Of a stretch of DNA of 13,393 nucleotides, positions 5,957-12,508 are shown piece by piece; positions within the stretch are counted from its first letter, which is position 1, and each line of letters begins with the position of its first letter. The notes beneath the pieces were generated by a model. The model saw nothing but the letters and a program-made list of their open reading frames with translations, was not told the DNA's origin and made no database searches. The translations under genes and the position numbers were made by a program. Origin of the DNA: Chloroflexota bacterium (lineage in GTDB: Bacteria > Chloroflexota > Anaerolineae > Ardenticatenales > Ardenticatenaceae); contig DOUV01000444.1 of NCBI GenBank assembly GCA_003520455.1, positions 1-13,393 on the forward strand, written 5' to 3'.

Positions 5957-7276
5957 TTAACGATTCAAGAGTTTGCCAAAGAGCGATCTTTTTTTGACCG
6001 GTTGGGGCGCCGCTGTGGAGACAGCCGGCGTGAGGGCCGGCTCGTCACCGGGCACAGCCACCAGCATTTTGGCGAGCTGAACGACATCGAGGCTCACCTG
6101 GCTGCGTGGCTGGGTGAGTACGAAGGGGAGACCCTGGTTGATGGCGGTGTTGACGATCCGATCTTCGCGGCTGACCGCCGCGAAGATCGGGTGCTTGATG
6201 CTGGCCCGAATCGCCTCGGCTGTGATGCCGGTGCGCGGATCGTACTTGTTGAGGAGCAACAACACTTTCTCCTCGTCATATTTGAGCTGCTCACTCACAT
6301 CGAAGAAAAGTGTGGCATTCTTGATCGCCGGAATCTCTGGAGTGGTGATGAGCAGAACGATGTCAGCACCGTCGAGGAGCGTCAAGGTGCTCTCACCGAA
6401 ACTGGTTGGGGTATCAATCAGGACGTAGTCAAAATGGTCACGGAGGGCCGCAAGGATACTCTTGAGGTGCTCGATGGTAATCAGGTCGGCCATCTCCGGG
6501 GATGGGGGAGCGAGCAAGACTTTGAGCCCCGAAGGGTGGTTGGTCATCACATCGGCGATGAACTGGGCGTCAAGCTCATCGATGTGCTCGCAAAGGTCGA
6601 TGATACTGCGCGCCCTATTCAGATTGAGAAGGACTCCGATATCACCGAACTGAAAGTCGCCATCGAGCAGTGCGATCCGCGTTCCCTTGCGGACCTCCTG
6701 GAGCGCGATTGCGAGATTCGCGATGAGGGTGCTCGTCCCAACACCCCCTTTCGCGCCGAAGGCAGCGATGATGCGACCGGTGCGAGTCGGGGGCGGTTGG
6801 GGCGTGGCCGGGTGGATCGTGTTCGCATAGGGGGTGCCTGGATGGCTGCCGGGCGAGGCTGGCCGGGAGGCAACGGCCGCTAACGGCGGCTGGCGCCCCA
6901 ATTCATATACCCGGCGGATGCTCGTGATCAACTCGTCGGCCGAGAAGGGCTTGATGAGGAATTCTCGGGCCCCCGCGAGCATCGAGCGACGAAGGTAGTC
7001 CGCTTCGCCCTGCACCGACATCATGATGATCTGGAGGCCGGGTACCTCGCGGGTAAGAATCTCGCCCGCGCTGATCCCGTCAATGCCAGGCATGTTGATG
7101 TCCATCAAGACGACGTCAGGCCGCAGTTGCTTACCGAGTGCAATTCCTTCCTCTCCGCTGGCCGCCGCGCCTACGACCTCAACGCCGCGCTCGAAGAGCA
7201 GGAGTTTTTTCAAGTTCTCACGTGTTTCGGTGATGTCATCGACGATCATCACACGAATGATGTCTTGTTCACTCAC
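5957..7276 (-). CDS. cpaE: CpaE-like protein: response-regulator receiver fused to MinD/ParA ATPase
   Basis: CpaE proteins (TadZ family) localise the Tad machine in the cell. The N-terminal receiver (about 7-120) keeps every phosphorylation residue: acidic pair D13/D14, phospho-acceptor D59 in 'VVLMDINMPG', S87 in 'IIMMSVQG' and K109 in 'LIKPFS'. A Pro/Ala/Ser-rich linker (about 120-165) follows. The ATPase domain begins at 'GRIIAAFGAKGGVGTST', a deviant Walker A with K176, and continues with 'IALLDGDFQFGDIGVLLNL' (switch I region) and 'YVLIDTPTSFGE' (Walker B). The C-terminus is basic ('KKRSLFGKLLNR'). The start is GTG at 7276, supported by GGAG seven bases upstream. It stands between cpaB and tadA. 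Classic CpaE/TadZ receivers are often degenerate; this one looks competent for phosphotransfer. No histidine kinase is in the window. Confidence 0.93.
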   Translation of the reverse strand: MSEQDIIRVMIVDDITETRENLKKLLLFERGVEVVGAAASGEEGIALGKQLRPDVVLMDINMPGIDGISAGEILTREVPGLQIIMMSVQGEADYLRRSMLAGAREFLIKPFSADELITSIRRVYELGRQPPLAAVASRPASPGSHPGTPYANTIHPATPQPPPTRTGRIIAAFGAKGGVGTSTLIANLAIALQEVRKGTRIALLDGDFQFGDIGVLLNLNRARSIIDLCEHIDELDAQFIADVMTNHPSGLKVLLAPPSPEMADLITIEHLKSILAALRDHFDYVLIDTPTSFGESTLTLLDGADIVLLITTPEIPAIKNATLFFDVSEQLKYDEEKVLLLLNKYDPRTGITAEAIRASIKHPIFAAVSREDRIVNTAINQGLPFVLTQPRSQVSLDVVQLAKMLVAVPGDEPALTPAVSTAAPQPVKKRSLFGKLLNR

Positions 7277-7344
7277 AGGATTTCTCCAGCCGGCGGATGA
7301 GGTCAGAGGCGCGTGGCCCAGCCAGGGCGACCCAGAGGAGCGCT

Positions 7345-8154
7345 TTATGGGAGCGGCTGGTTCGGGCCGGTCCGGAAACGCAACTCATCGAGGATCACCT
7401 GATCCCCGACCGGGTCGAGCTCGCGCACGTCCTCATCATTCACCGGCCGCAGGGCTAGATCGAAGGAAAGGCCGTCATCTTTGGCTTTCTTGAGCCGAAG
7501 AGCTTCGTCGGGCGTCACGATCAGGGTAATGACGCTGACACTCGCCCGGCCAGTCTGGCTGCCATCGCCGGTGGTCGGTGCCCAGGTACCGACTTTCAGC
7601 ACGAGGACATTCTGGGCGACCAACTGGGTTACGACTTCCTCACCTGTCGGGCCGATGTTGCTCAACTTGGAGAGCTGGAACGAGGCCATCACATCCGCCC
7701 GGTCGCCGTCGCGGATCGCGCCTCCGACCCCACTAACGTCATCGATCGGCAGTGAGACGGCTACGAAGCCCTTGGGGATGATGTACGCCGGGTCGGATCC
7801 GAGGCCAAGGCGCTTCTCTTCCAACTCTTTGTCGATCAGCATGGATTGCAGGATGATCTGACCGGGGTAGACACGGGTCGAGGAGAGCTTCCCTGCGACG
7901 GTCGTGGTATCGGTCACGACGTCAGGGGGAAGGGTATCGGCGGGCCACTCGCGGATCCCAATCGCATCGGCCAGGATTGGCTGATACGGCTCGATTGGCT
8001 GGTAGGCGACGACCACGGGTTGGAGGGGAACCGCCGCCGCTGCTTCCTCCCCGGATGCGGGACGGCTGGTGCGCAGAATGAAGAGGGTGGCTATGGCCGT
8101 GATAATGCCGAGAACCAGGCCAAAGATCATCATGATACGGCCACCACGTCGCAT
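7345..8154 (-). CDS. cpaB: CpaB/RcpC, Flp pilus assembly protein with SAF domain
   Basis: A 269-residue membrane-anchored protein of the CpaB/RcpC family, which acts outside the cytoplasmic membrane in Tad pilus assembly. Residues 7-27 are a single hydrophobic anchor ('IMMIFGLVLGIITAIATLFI'). A SAF-like domain follows at about 45-107 ('VVVAYQPIEPYQPILADAIG', 'VAGKLSSTRVYPGQIILQSM'). The RcpC/CpaB domain runs from about 120 to 240, with 'GFVAVSLPIDDVSGVGGAIRDGDRADV' split across 129-155 and 'VSVITLIVTPDEALRLKKAKDDG' near 216-238. The C-terminus is acidic then proline-rich. GAGGAG lies eight bases before the ATG. It is the first gene after a promoter-like sequence (8189-8218) and begins 110 bases after the kelch gene stop; cpaE follows 68 bases downstream. 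No secretin gene accompanies it, unlike in proteobacterial clusters. Confidence 0.9.
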   Translation of the reverse strand: MRRGGRIMMIFGLVLGIITAIATLFILRTSRPASGEEAAAAVPLQPVVVAYQPIEPYQPILADAIGIREWPADTLPPDVVTDTTTVAGKLSSTRVYPGQIILQSMLIDKELEEKRLGLGSDPAYIIPKGFVAVSLPIDDVSGVGGAIRDGDRADVMASFQLSKLSNIGPTGEEVVTQLVAQNVLVLKVGTWAPTTGDGSQTGRASVSVITLIVTPDEALRLKKAKDDGLSFDLALRPVNDEDVRELDPVGDQVILDELRFRTGPNQPLP

Positions 8155-8188
8155 ACGGGAGTCTCCTCTCGTCTATCAAACCGGCCTC

Positions 8189-8218
8189 ATTGTAGGAGTG
8201 GCGCACGGGACGGGACAA
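8189..8218 (-). promoter_or_regulatory. Candidate promoter of the cpaB-cpaE-tadABC-DUF192 unit
   Basis: The minus strand has TTGTCC (8218-8213) as a -35 box, an 18-base spacer, and TACAAT (8194-8189) as a near-consensus -10 box. This lies in the 110-base gap between the kelch gene and cpaB, about 35 bases ahead of the cpaB start. The -35 box matches consensus at four of six positions. No clear terminator separates the kelch gene from cpaB, so readthrough from tadE is also possible. Confidence 0.5.
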
Positions 8219-8264
8219 GGGGACGCTAGTCCTACAGTCACTCTTGAGCGTGTGAGGGAGGGTG

Positions 8265-10664
8265 TCACCTTGAACGCCGCCTCTCGAGGGAGTGACGCGT
8301 GTCTGTCAAGGTGGACTGTTCCGTCAGGGCTGGCAGCCAGGCGTGGAAGCGAAAGAGTGGCGCCACGCTGACCGTGACGGGCGGGCCATAAGCGATGAGG
8401 CCCTCCGTGCTGCTTGCGGCGTACTCTTCGTTGCGGAGCAGGAGCGGCTGGCTGCTGCGATTCTCGGCGCGGACCACAATCTGACGTTCACTTGTGCCCC
8501 CGTCTCCGGGGAGATCACCCAGGGACCAAAGGAGCCCGGGGCCAGCGCCGCCGCCATTACTGTTGACGACTGTAAAGCCGCCGGGCAAACGGTCGCTTAA
8601 AACCACCCCGGCGCTTCCAATGGGGCCGCTGTTGGTGACTGTCAGCGTGAACGTCACGAGATCACCGTGCGCGACGGCTATAGCCGATGATTCAAGCATC
8701 ACGTGGAGTTGCGGGTGACCATCGACCTCTACCTCGACCGGACGGCCGCGTTGAGGGCGGCTCTCAGCACTGGTCACCCCATAGTCATCATTGACGACGG
8801 CGACGGTTCGGGCAGGGAGGGGTCGAGCGACTCGGATTATCAGGATGTAGTGAGCACCTTCGTTGGGAGCGAGTGCGGTTGGTGCCCAGTGCACCACGGT
8901 GCGATCAAGGGTTGCCTGTGGGGCAGCGACAAACACGGTATTCGCAGGGAGCCGGTCGGTGAGGATGACAGCACTGGCCGGGCCACTGCCGTAATTGGTG
9001 ATCGCCAGGGTGTAGGTGAGCAGATCGCCGGGTTTGACCAGGCGGCGGTCCGCTTGCTTGCTGACGCGCAGTTGTGCTTCGGGCGGGAGGTAGGTGAGGG
9101 CCACCCGGTGCAACGCCGGTGTCACGCCCGGCTGCGTGCTTGTCATAAAGACTCGATATTCAACCGACGACGTACTCGTTGAGGTGAGATCCGTTCCGAT
9201 CGTGAACGTGGCCTCGCGGGTGACCTCAAGGTCCGGGCTGGCAAGCGCCAGGGCGGCGACCGGGCGACCGCCGAGATCGTGGTCGCGCCAGGGTGCGGTG
9301 GGCGAGAGGCGGTACTGCAGCGTCAACGTGGCGAGAGCGCTATTCGTGATAGCGGTGCTGATGGACAGGATTCGCGGTTGGCTGCCCGGCGGAAGCGTGA
9401 AGGCATCCTCAAATTGGCCCGCAGGCCAACTTCCGGCGCCAAGCCCACGCACCGCAGCGCTGCTGGTGGCCGCGAGGGGAAGGGCGCTGGCGCCGATCAT
9501 CTCTTGCCCGCCCACTACCCAGAGGCGCTCGCCCAGGATGGCACTTCCGTGTCGCCAGCGTCCCCGTGGAAGCGGCGCCCCCGTGATCCACGGGCCGCGG
9601 GCGGGTATGGGCCAAACACGGAAGCCGCCCGCTGCAGGAAGAGCCGCTTGCTGGGTCGAGGTGACCACCTCGTCAGCAAGACCGCCTGTCAACCAGAATT
9701 GCTCCTCACGCGAGACCAGTCCAAAGAAGCTGAGCGGCGCGGGGAGATCCTCCTTGTACTGCAGCGGGCCTAAGGATCCGTCGGGAAGCAGATCGGCCAC
9801 GAGAACGTCAGGGCGCGATGTGCGGTTATGATCCTGACCGCCCACAATGTAGAGCCAGCGACTTCCCGACGGAGTGGCGATCACCGCTGCGGCGCCAGCC
9901 ACGCGCGGTTCTGGCAGGGCTCCCACGGCCTGCCAGGCTGCCAGGCGGCCATCCGCCAGCAGGCGGCTGTGATAGATCGGGGATTGAGAGGTGGCGTTGC
10001 TGATGCCACCGATCAGATACACGTCCTCGTCGGCGCTGGCGACCATCGTGTAGTGCAAGGCGACGGGCAGTGTCGCGGTAAGCGTTTCCACCGCGATGAT
10101 GGAGCCATCGGCTGCGACAGGCAGGCGGTAGACGCTGGCTACGGACGGGAACGCATACCCCTGCCGGCGGTAGCCGCCGAAAAGGTAGAGGGCCGGCGCG
10201 GCGGTTGCGCTGGTCCCCAGTTTCAGCACGGCGAAGCCCGCCAATCCTACCGGAAGCTCTTGGGGAAGGCGCTTCCAGGCGGCCATCACACCATTCTGCC
10301 ACCTCGCCCGATAGATGGTTGTTTCGGGTTGCAGGCCCTCAACCGCGCTGGCACCACCGATCGCGTAGAGGCTGGCGCCAAGCGCGGCGACACCAAGGTC
10401 CATTCGCGGTGCAGGGAGGTCCGGCCCGGCGGACCACGGGCCGGGGACACCAACAGTGGCCAGGGTGACGGCGCCATCACCGAGGGAAATCGCCTGAGTG
10501 TGGGTCAAGATGCCGGCCTGAAAGTCGGCGGCGGTCGTGTGGACCGGCGGCGGGAGGGCATCGGCCGTGGCCCCTGCGCCGAGAAAAAGAGCAGTCGCCA
10601 GCATCGCACCGGCGACTGCGAGTGCAAACCCGAGACGACAGAGAGTGCTGAGATGAACGGTCAT
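8265..10664 (-). CDS. Secreted six-bladed kelch propeller protein with two DUF11 domains
   Basis: A 799-residue exported protein. Residues 1-36 are a signal peptide (hydrophobic 'LGFALAVAGAMLATALFLGA', then ATADA). Six kelch-type motifs are spaced 52-60 residues apart: LYAIGG (99), LYLFGG (159), VYLIGG (215), LYIVGG (271), FWLTGG (323) and LWVVGG (381), enough for one full beta-propeller. A beta-rich region follows (about 410-525). Two DUF11 domains come next, about 531-645 ('LVKPGDLLTYTLAITNYGSG') and 652-767 ('VAHGDLVTFTLTVTNSGPIG'). The tail carries 'FRFHAWLPAL' (771-780) and a basic end (ERRRSR). DUF11 is common in bacterial surface proteins. It starts five bases after the tadG-like stop without a clear Shine-Dalgarno, suggesting coupled translation. 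No catalytic motif is seen. A pilus-associated or surface adhesin is a guess from context. Confidence 0.86.
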   Translation of the reverse strand: MTVHLSTLCRLGFALAVAGAMLATALFLGAGATADALPPPVHTTAADFQAGILTHTQAISLGDGAVTLATVGVPGPWSAGPDLPAPRMDLGVAALGASLYAIGGASAVEGLQPETTIYRARWQNGVMAAWKRLPQELPVGLAGFAVLKLGTSATAAPALYLFGGYRRQGYAFPSVASVYRLPVAADGSIIAVETLTATLPVALHYTMVASADEDVYLIGGISNATSQSPIYHSRLLADGRLAAWQAVGALPEPRVAGAAAVIATPSGSRWLYIVGGQDHNRTSRPDVLVADLLPDGSLGPLQYKEDLPAPLSFFGLVSREEQFWLTGGLADEVVTSTQQAALPAAGGFRVWPIPARGPWITGAPLPRGRWRHGSAILGERLWVVGGQEMIGASALPLAATSSAAVRGLGAGSWPAGQFEDAFTLPPGSQPRILSISTAITNSALATLTLQYRLSPTAPWRDHDLGGRPVAALALASPDLEVTREATFTIGTDLTSTSTSSVEYRVFMTSTQPGVTPALHRVALTYLPPEAQLRVSKQADRRLVKPGDLLTYTLAITNYGSGPASAVILTDRLPANTVFVAAPQATLDRTVVHWAPTALAPNEGAHYILIIRVARPLPARTVAVVNDDYGVTSAESRPQRGRPVEVEVDGHPQLHVMLESSAIAVAHGDLVTFTLTVTNSGPIGSAGVVLSDRLPGGFTVVNSNGGGAGPGLLWSLGDLPGDGGTSERQIVVRAENRSSQPLLLRNEEYAASSTEGLIAYGPPVTVSVAPLFRFHAWLPALTEQSTLTDTRHSLERRRSR

Positions 10665-10669
10665 GGAGG

Positions 10670-11806
10670 CTACTGGGTCATTTTGATCACGGTGACCCCC
10701 GTGTCGTACGGCCCGCCCAGGTCGCCTTCCGCGATGTAGTCGACAAAGTAGCCATCGATACTCTTGTTGCTTCCCTGTGTTGTGGTCCCGGTGACGTAGA
10801 AGGCCGCGAAGCTGATGATATGATAGTAGTAGCTTCCAACCATGCGGGGATCATCAGTGTAGGTATCGACGTAGACATCACCGTAGGCTGGATTGTCGTG
10901 GCACTGGTCCCACTGCCAGCCAGGGTCATACTCCCCACCGTTCTCCTGGTGATTTTCTGGGCGGCTATCGCAAAGGGGGTCGCTGGTGAAAGAGCGTACA
11001 TAATCGTACACCGGCAGGATCAAGGTCTTGCCTTCGGAGACGTACGGATCTTTGAGGGATGCCGCTTTCACGCCAGGTGCTGATTGGAGCTCATATTTCG
11101 TTGCGATCGGCTGTTGGTACGTATTTTTCATCCACTCTTTGATATCGTCCTCGCTATGGTTGCACTTGGCCGGGTAGTTGCAATCGAGGTCTATCCAGCC
11201 GCGTCCGGCCCCCGTGATGTCACCAACGCCCGGGGTTCCTTTATCATCCGTCCAGATATGGAACTCATTGAGCGGGTTATTACGCTGGGAGGCGGGTGGC
11301 ACCACGCTTTTGTGGACGGCGATAGGCTGGGTACCCAAGGCCGCTTTGGCCGGGCCGAATTGGGCGGTTGCTGTTGCTCGGACGGTGAACTCATTCTGTC
11401 CGATGACCTGGCTGATGAGACTGCTGAAGTTTCGTCCGGTGACGACCCGGATCCCGTTGACAGCCGGCGGCGGTGGGACTGGGAGTACGGAGCAAGTGAC
11501 CCGCTTTGAGGTCGGCGTGTAGTAAATCTCAAGCAGGTTCAGGTCAGAGAGGTGCCGACTGACCGCATAGTCTTGGACCGCACCGCAGAGGGCGGCCTCG
11601 GTCACGCCGATGTTGCGGTTCTGGGCCATAACGACGGCCCCAGCCAGGGCGGCACCATCGGCGGCGTTTTGAACGTTGCGGCGTTGCAGATAAATGTTCC
11701 CGCCATCGACGGCAAGTCCTAAAAAGGCCATCAATCCCAACAGCGCCAGCGCTATGAAAATGAGAGATTGGCCCTCTTCGCTTCGGGTGTGGCGAAAAGA
11801 TCTCAT
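10670..11806 (-). CDS. TadG-like pilus assembly protein (N-terminal Tad domain)
   Basis: A 378-residue protein with a short basic N-terminus, then 'EEGQSLIFIALALLGLMAFLGLAVD' (about residues 10-34) forming a prepilin-like membrane helix. 'GGNIYLQRRNVQNAADGAALAGA' (about 35-57) is the hallmark of the putative Flp pilus assembly TadE/G-like (Tad) domain. The rest is extracytoplasmic, with 'RVVTGRNFSSLISQVIGQNEFTV' typical of TadG-like proteins. A long lineage-specific C-terminal part is rich in Asp, Tyr, Gly and paired cysteines ('DLDCNYPAKCNHSEDD', 'DPLCDSRPENHQ', 'WDQCHDNPAYGD'). A possible cleavage after the Gly of EEG would leave Phe, not Glu, at +5. The ATG at 11806 follows GGAG by eight bases. 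It lies 30 bases after the tadE-like stop. It is likely a minor pilin or pseudopilin; the C-terminal region's role is unknown. Confidence 0.88.
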   Translation of the reverse strand: MRSFRHTRSEEGQSLIFIALALLGLMAFLGLAVDGGNIYLQRRNVQNAADGAALAGAVVMAQNRNIGVTEAALCGAVQDYAVSRHLSDLNLLEIYYTPTSKRVTCSVLPVPPPPAVNGIRVVTGRNFSSLISQVIGQNEFTVRATATAQFGPAKAALGTQPIAVHKSVVPPASQRNNPLNEFHIWTDDKGTPGVGDITGAGRGWIDLDCNYPAKCNHSEDDIKEWMKNTYQQPIATKYELQSAPGVKAASLKDPYVSEGKTLILPVYDYVRSFTSDPLCDSRPENHQENGGEYDPGWQWDQCHDNPAYGDVYVDTYTDDPRMVGSYYYHIISFAAFYVTGTTTQGSNKSIDGYFVDYIAEGDLGGPYDTGVTVIKMTQ

Positions 11807-11836
11807 GGGGACATCTCCTGTGAAAGGCTGTGCGGA

Positions 11837-12355
11837 TTATGGTGCGCGGATCGGTTGGACGGCCCGCGCTTGCAGACGAATCGAGTTGACTCCTGCCCCT
11901 CGAAAGAAAGGCATCAGGAATTCATGGTCGTAGACCACTGTGACGGTGATTGGATCTCCAATCTGGGGTACGGTTGGATTCGGTGTCTCGACGATAACGT
12001 TCTCGATGCGGTCTGTCTGGATCAGGCCATTCTGGCTCTCGTTACGGACGCGATCGACGACGTTGTTTGGATACCCGCAGTCATAATTATCGGCTGAGCT
12101 ACGACAGCGGGGCCGGAAAGAGCCATAGGCAGCCCCTTCGCCAGCAGCATTTCCCAGGGCAACGTAGGTAAAGTAAGCGCGACCAAGGTCGACGATGCCG
12201 GTAAGGATCAGGATGAGGACAGTAAAGCCGAGAGCGAATTCCAGAAGCCCCTGTCCTTCCTCGCTGTGTTTCTCCTGCTGCAGCATGGTGTTCACTCGTA
12301 CTTCGTGTGTTTCGGTGGGCGAGCGATTTATGATCTTGGACTTGCTACCCGACAT
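11837..12355 (-). CDS. TadE-like minor pseudopilin
   Basis: A 172-residue TadE-family protein. 'SEEGQGLLEFALGFTVLILI' (about 31-50) gives a prepilin-type signal: Gly34 before the cleavage site, and Glu39 at +5 counted from Gln35, inside a hydrophobic helix to about 58. 'GRAYFTYVALGNAAGEGAAYGS' (about 58-79) is the TadE-like continuation, followed by a cysteine-containing extracytoplasmic domain and 'PITVTVVYDHEFLMPFF' (about 135-151). TadE proteins are processed by a TadV-type prepilin peptidase and act as pseudopilins in Tad pili. The start is uncertain: the ATG at 12355 directly follows AGGAG with no spacer, whereas M24 (12286) would give a more usual short leader but has no good Shine-Dalgarno. 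It is the first gene after the hairpin at 12389-12429, and tadG-like follows 30 bases downstream. Confidence 0.88.
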   Translation of the reverse strand: MSGSKSKIINRSPTETHEVRVNTMLQQEKHSEEGQGLLEFALGFTVLILILTGIVDLGRAYFTYVALGNAAGEGAAYGSFRPRCRSSADNYDCGYPNNVVDRVRNESQNGLIQTDRIENVIVETPNPTVPQIGDPITVTVVYDHEFLMPFFRGAGVNSIRLQARAVQPIRAP

Positions 12356-12388
12356 CTCCTAAAAGGAATCGCTCATCTGGAATAGGGT

Positions 12389-12429
12389 GGGTCGCGTGTG
12401 CGGGCGCGTCGTGCTCGCACACGCGACCC
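12389..12429 (-). terminator. Strong 14-bp hairpin between the lamin-tail gene and tadE
   Basis: GGGTCGCGTGTGCG (12389-12402) and CGCACACGCGACCC (12416-12429) are perfect complements around a 13-base loop. It stands about 80 bases after the lamin-tail gene stop on the minus strand and about 34 bases before the tadE-like ATG. No U-run follows on the minus side (ACCCTATTCC), so it may be a U-less terminator or an mRNA-stabilising or processing stem. The rest of the 153-base gap (12356-12508) shows no gene and no convincing promoter. Confidence 0.55.
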
Positions 12430-12508
12430 CAATGTGAGCGAAAGGAATAAACTTTCGGCTACGAGTGGCCAGCGATGGCTCTCTGACGACCTTGATTCCC
12501 TTTACTCA

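Noticed and set aside
5076..5960. 294-codon plus-strand frame opposite tadA
   Set aside because: Mirror of the highly conserved TadA coding sequence; no motif, no ribosome-binding site.
6002..6883. 293-codon plus-strand frame opposite cpaE
   Set aside because: Shadow of the MinD-like ATPase domain; composition not protein-like.
9094..10739. Long plus-strand frames opposite the kelch/DUF11 gene
   Set aside because: Several overlapping frames without recognisable domains; the minus strand has a signal peptide and repeated motifs that explain the region.
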